This document shows, one piece after another, positions 1 to 7,114 of a stretch of 13,411 nucleotides of DNA. The stretch spans positions 292,214-305,624 of the forward strand of contig NW_019091602.1 of assembly GCF_001949145.1 (NCBI RefSeq). Reading direction: 5' to 3'. The translations under genes and the position numbers were made by a program. Each line of letters begins with the position of its first letter. The first letter of the stretch is position 1. The notes beneath the pieces were generated by a model that ran no database searches, was not told the origin of the DNA, and worked only from the letters and a program-made list of their open reading frames with translations. This DNA is from Acanthaster planci. Taxonomy: Eukaryota; Echinodermata; Asteroidea; Valvatida; Acanthasteridae.

Positions 1-213
1 TTTGTGCACATAGAGTTGGAGAATAAATCACCATTAAAATTGAAATAAAAGGAAACAAACGTCAGCACATGATGATTTTTCTACTTTTTAGTGAGAGTTC
101 AGGATATGTTATTTCCAATTGACGTCTGCAGACTATCCGGTTCCAATATGCAGTCAACGCACACTATGTAGGCTATATACTGTCCTACATAACTTCTTCG
201 TTTCTTTTATTAG

Positions 214-347
214 TGTTCTTGGACAGCCTGAGACAAATGCACCGCTTCCAGCGCCTCCCACGAAGTCTCTCCCTCCGTCCTGCCAAGCTGCAGGCCCACG
301 ACTGCCGACAGCATCACTGCCCAAAGGATATGGTTCCCAAGCAAATG
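214..347 (+). pseudogene. Linker exon A, inverted copy, donor site deleted
   Basis: This is the counterpart of the minus-strand exon 8084-7950. The acceptor is a pyrimidine-rich TTTCTTTTATTAG ending at 213. The frame is phase 2 (one base, then codons) and encodes a Pro/Ala/Ser-rich segment ending in 'LPKGYGSQAN'. The functional-looking copy continues AAATGG|GTATTG. Here seven bases (GGTATTG or an equivalent register) are missing, so AAATG runs directly into TCGAAG and the 5' splice site is gone. Translation would read through the intron to a stop near 404. No known domain was recognised. It appears to be a decayed duplicate rather than a gene of its own. Confidence 0.75.
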
Positions 348-477
348 TCGAAGATAGCTTTCTAGCAAATGTCCTGCATTATCACTCAGTGATTGTAGTT
401 CAGTAAGTAAAGCAGAGAATACGAAAGATAAGCCTAAACGTACTTTTTGGTTTGTTCCTGCAGGGGGTTGTTGCCAG

Positions 478-630
478 CCTCATTACTTGCCACCTTACCG
501 TAAATCACTCCGCTTCGTCGGCACCAGTACTGAGCCGACGAGTTCCCTCATCGATTCCCCACACTCACACTGGCCAGCAGTCACCTCTCACTACATCGCT
601 CCCTCAGGGGCACTCTCCCTCGGGAAGTGG
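478..630 (+). pseudogene. Linker exon B, inverted copy (open reading frame kept)
   Basis: This is the counterpart of minus-strand exon 7820-7671, three bases longer. Taking TTGCCAG (ending at 477) as acceptor and AGTGG|GTATGT as donor gives a 153-base phase 2-2 exon in frame with the other array members. A CAG at 469-471 is a stronger-looking acceptor but gives the wrong phase. It encodes a Ser/Pro/Gln-rich segment with the recurring motifs 'TGQQSPL' and 'LPQGHSPSGSG'. Unlike its minus-strand twin it has CAG, not TAG, within the GQQSPL motif. The exon itself looks intact, but it sits between a donor-less exon A and a truncated exon C, so a working product from this copy is unlikely. Confidence 0.65.
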
Positions 631-725
631 GTATGTTAAAAAACTGTTTCTAGCCATCAACTTCCAATCATCAATATTCAGTAATAATGATTCAGGAATA
701 AAAAAACAAAGACGACAGATGAAGG

Positions 726-875
726 CAGCCTCTGCTGCCTTACCGACTGGGTCGGTCACATCGATTGCGCCGGTCTCACCTGGCCAGCAAAGTCCCTTGC
801 CATCGTCTCCTTACAATGTAACAGGTCAACAATCAGCGGTGAGGTCATCCCAGCTGAATGTGCCTTCTGAAATGG
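726..875 (+). pseudogene. Linker exon C, inverted copy, 5' truncated with a 3' 7-bp deletion
   Basis: Matches minus-strand exon 6843-6664 from its 'AS.ALP.GSVTSIAPVSPG' segment to its end. The first ~20 bases and the acceptor of the exon are absent: the preceding intron sequence (to about 720) joins directly to mid-exon. Near the 3' end CCTTCT is followed directly by GAAATGG, whereas the minus copy has CCTTCTTTGCAAACAAATGG. That is a seven-base deletion which shifts the donor from phase 2 to phase 1. The donor GTAAGC at 876 survives. This copy keeps CAA in 'GQQSPL', where the minus copy has TAA. It is clearly a broken exon. Confidence 0.7.
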
Positions 876-887
876 GTAAGCGAGCCC

Positions 888-1080
888 ACAGGAGGGGTAC
901 TCATTGCCCAGGACCAAAGCGACGGGTGGGCTAAAGGAATATGTAGGACCAGTGATCAATATAGTTTTGCATCTTGTTTGATGAGATCAATAGATGGAGT
1001 TTTGGAGTAAAATGTATTAAAAGTGAAAGTATTTAGTACCAATTGTGTAATTATCAGGCTTTATACTGGCCTTATGGCGT
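888..1080 (+). repeat. Direct repeat shared with 12085-12266 (receptor exon plus 3' flank)
   Basis: Both copies start at about AGGAGGGGTAC, contain CC.AAAGCGAC.GGTGG, and continue through GATGGAGTTTTGGAGTAAAATGTA and TTAGTACCAATTGTGTAAT. Similarity fades near TTATG(G/A)CGT. Homology runs past the coding part into what is intron in the right copy. This indicates segmental duplication of an ADGRV1-like exon region rather than coding conservation alone. Confidence 0.85.
892..1010 (+). pseudogene. ADGRV1: Decayed ADGRV1-like exon fragment (Calx-beta tail)
   Basis: An acceptor-like CCCACAG ends at 891. The frame that matches the exon at 12038-12134 reads 'GVLIAQDQSDGWAKG', against 'GVRITQGQSDRWTEG' on the right. 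The right copy has the donor GAAG|GTAGG. Here about five to six extra bases (AATAT) lie between AAAGG and GTAGG, so the original junction is disturbed. Read-through ends at TAA 1008-1010. The upstream half of the exon, present at 12038-12085, is absent and is replaced by the inverted kinase-linker copy. The ADGRV1 assignment is inferred through the right-hand copy and its in-phase Calx-beta neighbour. Confidence 0.5.
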
Positions 1081-1960
1081 AAGCATACGTAGGCACAGCT
1101 CGTGAACGAGACACAGCTTCTCAACGTAACAGAGGAGAGTTGTTTATCTCCTTTTGAGGCCTGGAACAGGCTAGAGGTCATCCAGTCAATGAAATCACCG
1201 CTATAAATAGACTCTCTAGGGAAAGCCCTCTCCAACAGTACCAAACTTTACACACACTACAGTCGAACTGCTCGAAAACGCGCTCGGAATATGGACAAAA
1301 TTTCGTCATGTAAAAGGTAAACACTATAAATTTGAGAAAAGACTGAAACAAAGTCACTCCAGAAATCCTCCTTTTTATCGCCTTTGCTTGATTTTCTTGC
1401 GCAAATGGCATAGCTAGAGGAAATCTTTGACACCTAACCTGTCTAAAAACCTAAAAAACTGAAAAGTGATTTTTGCATGATTTTTCACATACATCCAACT
1501 TCAGGCGCTGATTACTCAAAACAAGGTTTTAGAGAACGCTTCTCCTTATGACATGACAGGTCACAAATAACCAGTTGGTGACCCATTATAAAATTACCAG
1601 TATGACGTTATTTTGGCACAATTTCTTGAATTCTCTTCAGACGTGCCTAATATTAAGAGAATGATTTTCTTGGAAAAACTGAGCGTAATTGAAAATAGAA
1701 CTTTCAATCAAGGGATTCAACTTATACGGAATTTTTCTCTTTGAGATTGTTCAATTGTGCTTGTCAAATAAGCCATATTAGGGGGCTCTCAGCTCAATTT
1801 TGTACCCAAATTTGGAGCACCACCTAATTAAATATCATGATACCAGAAATTTTTCACATGATTTTCATTGCAAGTTTTAGCTAGTTTACCATTATTTAAC
1901 TGATCAAGTTTGAAGATTATCAAAATAGTCTGGCAAATTTCATAAAATATGAAATGAATG
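1081..1960. other. Non-coding stretch with one candidate core promoter
   Basis: About 880 bases, becoming AT-rich after 1420. No exon with convincing splice sites and coding content was seen on either strand, nor any recognisable transposon end. By comparison with the right-hand receptor copy, a Calx-beta exon like 12778-12899 would be expected somewhere here. None could be recognised, so it has been deleted or has diverged. The only notable element is the TATA-type motif at 1202. Confidence 0.5.
1202..1316 (+). promoter_or_regulatory. Candidate TATA promoter with a short first exon
   Basis: TATAAATA at 1202-1209 is a good TATA-box match. About 30 bases downstream (near 1232) is a plausible initiation region. 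An ATG at 1291 has A at -3 and G at +4, opens eight codons (MDKISSCK), and is followed by AAAAG|GTAAAC, a good splice donor. Spacing and order fit a first exon, but each element is short and no downstream exon can be tied to it. It could serve the receptor remnant downstream or be chance. Confidence 0.25.
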
Positions 1961-1966
1961 TTCCAG

Positions 1967-2193
1967 TGTGTTTGCTGGAGCCCTCACGCCACATAAACCC
2001 TGTTGATGAACTCAGCACAGCCAGGAGTGCATACGAGCTGGTGGAATCCTTCAGCTTGTGTGCCTTCATCCTTGTGACAGACCTGCTTTGTGAGACAACG
2101 GACCTCCAGACACTGTCCTGCAATCATGCCCTGGCGGATACAGGCCGATGGTCTCGGGGTAGAATCAACGGCCACAACTTCCAGGAAAAGTAA
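1967..2193 (+). pseudogene. ADGRV1: ADGRV1-like GAIN-domain exon (subdomain A/B boundary)
   Basis: The plus-strand frame is open from before 1967 to a TAA at 2191. It reads like the late helical part of a GAIN domain passing into the beta part: an amphipathic 'ARSAYELVESFSLCAFILV', then 'LLCETTDLQTLSCNHALAD', then 'GRWSRGRINGHNF'. Possible acceptors are TTCCAG (1961-1966) or CTGGAG (ending 1980, which gives phase 0). The only nearby donor is AAAA|GTAACA at 2190, out of phase with the phase-0 exon at 2547, so this end may be decayed. The order (GAIN, GPS, TM) fits the exons that follow. The minus strand is also open here (2232-1984), with a hydrophobic start and six cysteines. I prefer the plus strand because of context. 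Confidence 0.5.
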
Positions 2194-2546
2194 CACCGAC
2201 AGAAGAAATTGAGTGAAATTGTAACGAAACCCCTAACTATTAGTATGAATGGATTATCGACTAACGCCAGTGGTTATCATTGTCTGTTATGTGATATCTG
2301 TGTCATTTTTTCAGCTGTCGTTTTGCTTTTTCTATTTATGAGCTGAACTGCAAACTGATTTATGATTTGGCTTGTGAGAGATTTGCTATGGGCTGGTTCT
2401 CTACTCTCAATAACCAGGTATTGATGTGCTTTGTAAATATGATCGGCCATTCCTAACAAATGTACTGACATTTTAGTTGAATGGCCAACATGATTTGGGA
2501 AGAAAAACTCACCTGATTATATTTGGTGCTCATATTTTTCGCTCAG
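2194..2546. other. Intron-like spacer between GAIN exons
   Basis: About 350 bases without a convincing exon on either strand. It ends in the pyrimidine-rich acceptor TATTTTTCGCTCAG at 2533-2546. Confidence 0.5.
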
Positions 2547-2723
2547 GTTTTATCGGTAGCTATCAAAAGGGCAGAGCAGAATTTCACCAGGGTGTCCAGC
2601 CTGGGCACTTGCCACATCTAAGGCGACAATGCCCAGGTGACCCCCCCCCCTTGGAGCCAGGTATTGATAGTCATCTTCAATGGACCCACAGAGCACTGGA
2701 GAACCAACGACTGTCAAGTCCTG
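2547..2723 (+). pseudogene. ADGRV1: ADGRV1-like GAIN/GPS exon with an in-frame stop
   Basis: A 177-base exon, phase 0 at both ends, between TTTTTCGCTCAG and CTG|GTAGGT. It starts 'VLSVAIKRAEQNFTRVSS' and ends 'HWRTNDCQVL', giving the Trp and Cys of the first half of a GPCR-proteolysis-site (GPS) motif. Its second half begins the next exon, in phase. A TAA at 2619-2621 interrupts the frame after 'GTCHI'. The sequence on both sides is in one frame, so this is either a nonsense mutation or the exon really starts at an acceptor such as CATCTAAG (exon from 2623). A run of ten C (2641-2650) lies in the exon and is an indel-prone site, but the frame holds across it. The GPS normally marks the autoproteolysis point of adhesion receptors. 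Confidence 0.7.
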
Positions 2724-2937
2724 GTAGGTCTCTTGACTGTGGGTTTGATGATGATGCTTTGGTGTGAGACAATCCTGCTGATTCAGTAACGTGTGAGGGG
2801 ACTGGTCTTTTGATTGGTAAGATGAAATATTTCTGCATTCACATGATGAGAGAGGTGCTGTGAATGGCTGTCACACTTTAGAGGCATCAGTCAGAGCCTG
2901 CCATTGGTCAATTCTCTCTCCTGTCTTTTGTTCACAG

Positions 2938-3060
2938 ATTGATCAGGGTATCTATGTGGAGTGTTCATGCACTCACTTGTCTGACTATGCAGCCCAAGGC
3001 GAGACAGATAACATTGTTGGCTACAACGTCTACATCTATGCATTTTGTTTCATCTGCATT
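2938..3060 (+). pseudogene. ADGRV1: ADGRV1-like exon: GPS second half and start of TM1
   Basis: 41 codons, phase 0-0, acceptor CTTTTGTTCACAG and donor CATT|GTAAGT. It contains 'YVECSCTHLSDYAAQ', the C.C.HL[ST].[YF] core of a GPS. It then has 'ETDNIVGYNVYIYAFCFIC', a short extracellular linker leading into a hydrophobic first transmembrane helix that continues in the next exon. The residue that follows His-Leu is Ser in the HLS core, as in cleavable GPS sites. The exon is intact. It is labelled pseudogene only because the gene as a whole has an upstream in-frame stop and a truncated 7TM part. Confidence 0.85.
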
Positions 3061-3846
3061 GTAAGTAAAAATGCTTGGAGTTTATCAAACAGGAAAGCTA
3101 ATTCCTCTTGACCAAAATAATGAGTTGGTTCCTCTCTGTCCATGGTTTGGCAAGAACAATTCCCTAGTCTTTCCATGAATCCATGAACTTGGCCTGGTAA
3201 GAGCAACTGCATCTAGTATCAAACCAGATGGAGTATCAGTGATTCCAAGATGGTTCTCTCCAATGGATCCCCACAGGAATGTAGCAGAGCCTAAATCTTA
3301 AGCTTTGTTCTTCCATATCCTTCACAGAAATCAGTAAGAAGTTTGGAAGATTTTGTAGGATGTAGGAAGATAGAGCCAAACGAGTGTTACCGTGCATAAT
3401 GCATAACTGTCCCTTGAAAGTGGAGGATTCCCTGCACAGTGGAGGATTCCCTGCACAGTGGAGGATTCCCTGCACAGTGGAGGATTCCCTGCACAGTGGC
3501 GGACTCCCTGCACAGTGGAGGATTCCCTGCACAGCGGCGGATTCCCTGCACAGTGGAGGATTCCCTGCACCGTGGAGGATTCCCTGCACAGTGGAGGTTT
3601 CCCTGCACAGTGGAGGATTCCCTCTACAATGGAGGATTCCCTGCGCAGTGGAAGATTCCCTGCACAGTGGAGGATTCTTTGAAGAATTGAAAGAATTCAG
3701 AGAGCTAGAGCTATTAGATATTTATTGGCATATTGATCTTTCCAACTGTTCTCTCCTCCGATTGAGTAAGATTCCTAGCAAGAGTTCTGAGGGAGCTAGG
3801 TTTGATATTAATTGGAAAATAACCTGCCCACCTGTTCTCTCCTCAG
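3061..3846 (+). other. Intron between GPS/TM1 exon and TM1/TM3 exon
   Basis: A 786-base intron bounded by GTAAGT and CTCTCCTCAG. It holds the 19-bp minisatellite (3420-3677). The long open frames here come from the repeat and are not genes. I looked for a missing second-helix exon and did not see one. Confidence 0.75.
3420..3677. repeat. 19-bp minisatellite, 13 full copies plus a partial one
   Basis: Consensus unit GTGGAGGATTCCCTGCACA. Thirteen full units run from 3420 to 3666, followed by GTGGAGGATTC. Most differ from the consensus by none to two bases, which suggests recent expansion. Since 19 is not a multiple of three and the unit has no stop in any register, all six frames stay open across the array. 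It lies wholly in an intron of the receptor remnant. Confidence 0.97.
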
Positions 3847-3963
3847 ATCATCTTTGTCATCTCAGCGTATGTGAGTAGCTCTGTCTCTTCACCCTCCTGT
3901 GCTGCCCTAAGGGTGCTGATCCACTTTTTCTTCCTGGCGCAGTTCACTTGGAAGGCCTTACAG
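3847..3963 (+). pseudogene. ADGRV1: ADGRV1-like exon: end of TM1 joined to TM3, TM2 missing
   Basis: 39 codons, phase 0-0, acceptor CTCTCCTCAG and donor TACAG|GTGAGG. It starts 'IIFVISAYV', completing TM1. After a short Ser-rich stretch it reads 'SCAALRVLIHFFFLAQFTW', the conserved Cys and third helix of an adhesion receptor. In a normal receptor of this class about 35-45 residues containing TM2 lie between these parts, and they are absent here. Either an internal deletion fused the two helices, or two exons are present: GTATGTGAG at 3868 looks like a donor, and the pyrimidine-rich run ending CCCTAAG at 3911 looks like an acceptor. A receptor made from this could not have the standard seven-helix topology. 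Confidence 0.8.
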
Positions 3964-4672
3964 GTGAGGACGGACCCCCTGACTCCATTCTGTTCACGTC
4001 TCGCGGGTATTTTCTTTCAAATGGCTTTATACCCAGAACACCTTTTAACAGACAGCCCTACAGGTGCAAAAGAAGTGGTAGATATGGCCCTGTTGATTTT
4101 AACCCTACTGTCACACAGTACTGCCCAAAACTCCATTCCACAGAAGGTTGAATCTGTTGGAGGAGTGGTGTCCGAGAAGGCCACACACCCTTTCCTTCTT
4201 GCGTGACCAGTGATTTACATATGCTTATTTCCCGAAACATGTCTGCCCTGACATGAAGTCCAGATAACATATCAAATCTGAATAACACTCTTGAAGTCAT
4301 TTGGTCTGAGCCACACCGTTTTCAATTCCTGGCTTTGTCTTTGATGGTCCGCTCACTTACCTGCCAAAGTTGCCAGACAAGTTTAGGTGGCCCAGTAGTT
4401 GAACATTGATCACAACAGGACAAGTTAGAAACACGTCAGCAGTTAATTGCCCACATAACATGGACAGCGTCTGGATTTTTGTCCGTCAGCTGGCGGGTTC
4501 TGATGATTGTGTCTGGCTGTTTACAAATTTCTATGTAGATTTGATCCTAAAAGCTAACAGTGGCAAATTACTGGACTGTCATCATTGCTAGTGAAGCACA
4601 GCATGCGTTGTCCCAAATATTGTTATTTTGCTGTGCTGTCTGATAACTTTTGTCATGTTTTGTTGTCTTCAG
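3964..4672 (+). other. Intron before the last receptor exon
   Basis: A 709-base intron bounded by GTGAGG and TTTGTTGTCTTCAG. No exon, repeat or RNA gene was recognised inside it. Short open frames here have no coding character. Confidence 0.7.
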
Positions 4673-4729
4673 GCGTTCAATTTGTGGAAGGTTTTTGTGA
4701 TTAACGATGAGCACACTGACAGATACTGA
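4673..4729 (+). pseudogene. ADGRV1: ADGRV1-like last exon, stops after the second intracellular loop
   Basis: Acceptor GTTGTCTTCAG, phase 0, encoding 'AFNLWKVFVINDEHTDRY' and then TGA (4727-4729). From memory of the family, vertebrate ADGRV1 has a closely similar '.NFW.VLVMNDEHTERRY' right after TM3. This is the strongest evidence for the family assignment. In an intact receptor four more helices and a tail would follow. Here the stop, a 3' region and AATAAA follow instead, so the product would end after TM3. Whether this is a terminal truncation or a regulated short form cannot be told from sequence. The upstream TAA and missing TM2 argue for a pseudogene. Confidence 0.85.
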
Positions 4730-4834
4730 AGAGTACAACGACAAATGGAAGCAGTTTCTGGTTTGGGTTTTGTTTTATTTTGCCAACTTTTTCAGAGCAT
4801 TTTTTAAATGATGATGGCAAAACCTGCACTACCG

Positions 4835-4840
4835 AATAAA
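4835..4840 (+). terminator. Polyadenylation signal AATAAA of the truncated receptor
   Basis: A canonical AATAAA lies 106 bases after the TGA at 4727-4729, at a distance suited to a short 3' UTR. It implies that the truncated last exon may have been a real transcript end. Confidence 0.5.
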
Positions 4841-4849
4841 CTATGAATG

Positions 4850-5678
4850 CACGATACACCCATTGACACACATTTCAAAAGTACCCAGTATTTTTATATT
4901 CTTCGGTTTCAAGTAATTAAAAAACATTTATTGCATGTCAGGTAAAATATACCTGTATGCTTTTATTTTAACGTTTTCCTGACAATTTTCCCCCATAAAA
5001 TCCGCAATTCAATTAAGTGAAGATACTGACTTCAAATAACTTTTAATGTGTCACTTTTTCATTTGGCAAAATACTTTTTATAACTTTGTGTTAAGAGAAA
5101 CTGAGGTTTTGCGCAGGCATTGCTTACATGTTGAGAAAGTGTAATTATAGAAAGTTTCACCTCACATTCGAAATGTAATTAGATTTTCAAACATTCACAA
5201 TTTTTGTAAACAGTAAATGTAATATGATGAAGCAAAATATTTCCCTTTCTGTATATCAAAACCAGAAATGATACAGTATTGTCCAAAGAAGACTAAAATT
5301 AACTTTTATTTTCTCTTAACAAAAGGTAACAAAAATTCAATCATTAGTTTAAAACTTTTCGTTGCAACATCTTGAAATCATTTGTTTGTTTATCAAAATG
5401 TCATTTTTTGTTCTTTTAAGACACCTAGCACCAACAGTAAGAACTGCCAGTCTCAGTCTTGGCGATCATCCGTTCACCAAAATATTTCTACTTTGAAACT
5501 CAATGCACTATTTCATGGAGTATTTGGGGCGAGGCAAGGGCAAACCGCCCCCAGGCATTTTCAATTCTTTGTTTTCCTTCCCAACCAATGTAGCCTTATC
5601 TCCGAACCCCATCCCTCTAAATCCTCAAAGAGTACTGCATACCGGAAAAAGTTCGACTGGAATGGCAAGTTAATTGAC
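4850..5678. other. AT-rich intergenic region between convergent genes
   Basis: Separates the plus-strand receptor end from the minus-strand kinase end. It is strongly AT-rich. AATAAA motifs for the minus strand occur (complement of TTTATT near 5304, 4960 and 4923), and any of them could end the kinase transcript. No exon or recognisable mobile element was seen. Open frames on the plus strand from about 5380 are shadows. Confidence 0.55.
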
Positions 5679-6378
5679 CTATGCAACCCCAGCCACCATA
5701 AGCCGGAGTACGGCCGTTGATGGCCGCATCCGGGGGTTCCGCCTCAGACACCAGTAGGCGAGCTGTATCAGGCCTGGCACACCGCCCCAGAGACAGATGA
5801 AATACAGCATCAGACCCATCTGGAAAACATCACTCAGCTGCGTCTGTAGTGCTGCATCCTCCACCAGCTCTGGGGCGATGTGCACGTAATAGCGCCGCAA
5901 TCGCGCCTTCTGTGCTGAGGTGAGGTAGTGTACCCGAGGATGGCTCGCCAGGGTACACAACCCCACGTCAACAATACACGCACGCCACTAGCCCCCAACA
6001 TCACGGACCATAATGTTATCAGTTTTAAGGTAGTTATGAAGGAGACCCCTGTCGTGCATATATCGTAGACTGTCCAGCACATCCAGCGCGATGCAGCACC
6101 AGGAAGACGGTGCAAAATGTATACGGTTGGGCCCTTCCAGGGCATCCGCCAGGGTCAGCGATTGGCCAGTAATGGAGTTCCCAACGAACTCCATTACAAG
6201 TCCTTGGTGTTGGCCAGCCACTGCCACACCAGAAAAGAAAGGGAATGACGGATGCCCTGAAAGAAGGCCCATTGCCCTCGCCTCCCTCAGGACGGGAAGT
6301 CGGTCTAGATCTGTTGTTGTTGGCAAGCTTAGAGGTACGGCAGGTGGCAGTGCTGGATTAATGCCGGCGGCAGCGTTA
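5679..6378 (-). pseudogene. Protein-kinase domain exon, catalytic Asp replaced and in-frame stop
   Basis: Acceptor CAGTCCCCAG (ending at 6379) gives a phase-2 exon compatible with the linker array, running to TAG at 5679. Visible kinase parts, in order: a Pro-rich lead-in where the N-lobe should be ('PAVPLSLPTTT', with no beta-3 Lys and no glycine loop recognised); the alpha-C region 'LREARAMGLLSGHPSFPFF'; the hinge side 'GLVMEFVGNS'; the catalytic loop 'YMHDRGLLHNYLKTDNIMV'; the metal-binding segment 'CIVDVGLCTL' (DVG for DFG); the APE-like 'HIAPELVED'; and 'SDVFQMGLML' followed by 'RRNPRMRPS'. The loop has HNYLKTDN where active kinases have H.DLK..N: codon TAC at 6030-6032 stands where Asp is expected. 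A TAG at 5988-5990 interrupts the frame between catalytic loop and DVG. The usual segment between helices F and H is shortened. Phosphotransfer is not expected. A pseudogene is likelier than a signalling pseudokinase because of the stop. Confidence 0.8.
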
Positions 6379-6663
6379 CTGGGGACTGTATTTTAATAAG
6401 GCAGCCTAGGTGTCTGATGTTTAGTTGAAGGAGCAAACAAGAACGTCAAATTCCCTTAGTCATCATCGGCCAAGATCAGCAAATTTTTGTTCAGGTCCAC
6501 CATCCCTATGTCAACAGGCCTAGACATGACTGCCTCCTTAAGAGATTATTTCGAAGCATTGTGTACCGACAGATTGATTGTTTAGAGAGATATGAATCTT
6601 TTTCAAATTATTAATTTCCTTTTTTAATATATTAACTGACTAAGGCAAAGATTTTGAACTTAC
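6379..6663 (-). other. Intron between linker exon C' and the kinase exon
   Basis: Bounded by GTAAGTTC after exon C' and CCCCAG before the kinase exon. It contains a diverged second copy of intron sequence also found at 6957-7065 (for example GTGGACCTGAACAAAAA against GTTGACCTGAAAAATGG on the minus strand), showing that exon C and its intron were duplicated together. No N-lobe kinase exon was found in it. Confidence 0.65.
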
Positions 6664-6843
6664 CCATTTGTTTGCAAAGAAGGCACATTCAGCTGGGATG
6701 ACCTCACCGCTGATTGTCGACCTGTTACATTGTAAGGAGACGGTGGCAAGGGGCTTTACTGGCCAGGTGAGACCGGCGCAATCGATGTGACGGACCCAGC
6801 CGGTAAAGCAGCAGAGGCGTTGGGAGAGTTGGTCAGCAGTGCA
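6664..6843 (-). pseudogene. Linker exon C' with an in-frame TAA
   Basis: A 180-base phase 2-2 exon, acceptor CCTATAACAG and donor AATGG|GTAAGTTC. It encodes a Ser/Ala/Pro/Asn-rich segment with 'NSPNASAALPAGSVTSIAP', then 'SPG', and later 'VTGRQSAVRSSQLNVPS' and 'LQTNG'. In the motif GQQSPL the second Gln codon is TAA (6756-6758), whereas the inverted copy near 790 has CAA. The splice sites are good. Including the exon would end the protein before the kinase domain, while skipping it would keep the frame, since it is symmetric and a multiple of three. No domain was recognised. It is presumably a disordered linker between zinc ribbons and kinase. Confidence 0.7.
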
Positions 6844-7114
6844 CTGTTATAGGGGTCATTGGAATCAAACAATGAAGTCTCTCTGTGACTGTCTGCGTGT
6901 GAATTAGCGAATAACCATTACTGAAATTGATAATTGGCAGGACGTCCAATTCCTTAATCATCATCCAGGATCACCTTCCATTTTTCAGGTCAACATTGTA
7001 CATATGCTGAATGTGCTGGCTTCTTTGCAAGTTACCATTACGAAGCACTGTGTACCGAGAGACTGTTCTTCCTAAACAAAATTTTACGTTTTGCGGGATA
7101 CACGGAAATGATTT

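Larger units (their letters stand above)
28..720 (+). repeat. Left arm of a large inverted duplication (partner 7583-8271)
   Basis: Read as reverse complement, 8271-7583 matches this stretch almost base for base, including introns as well as exons. One example is the run around 52-100 (AAGGAAACAAACGTCAGC and onward), which recurs inverted at 8205-8255. The arms are 693 and 689 bp long. Homology starts abruptly near position 28, since bases 1-27 have no counterpart. It breaks near 720 and then resumes against 6822-6664 for exon C. About 750 bp present on the right (exons B'' and C'') is missing here. Because introns are retained this is a DNA-level duplication, not a retrocopy. Confidence 0.93.

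Noticed and set aside
1984-2232. Minus-strand frame with hydrophobic start ('FLLSVLLFLEVVAVDS') and six cysteines, resembling a small secreted protein
   Set aside because: It has no ATG in the exon and no partner exon. The plus strand over the same bases fits a GAIN domain and lies in order with the other receptor exons. Kept only as an alternative.
3384-3878. Long open frames over 3236-3878 on both strands, with repetitive protein such as 'EDSLHSGGFPAQWR'
   Set aside because: They are a direct product of the stop-free 19-bp repeat, open in all six frames, and lie inside an intron of the receptor.
5382-5720. Plus-strand open frame of about 112 codons upstream of and overlapping the kinase end
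   Set aside because: No domain or splice support. It overlaps the minus-strand kinase C-terminus and AT-rich intergenic DNA.
6091-6396. Plus-strand open frame of about 100 codons
   Set aside because: It is antisense to the kinase catalytic region, whose motifs are unmistakable on the minus strand.
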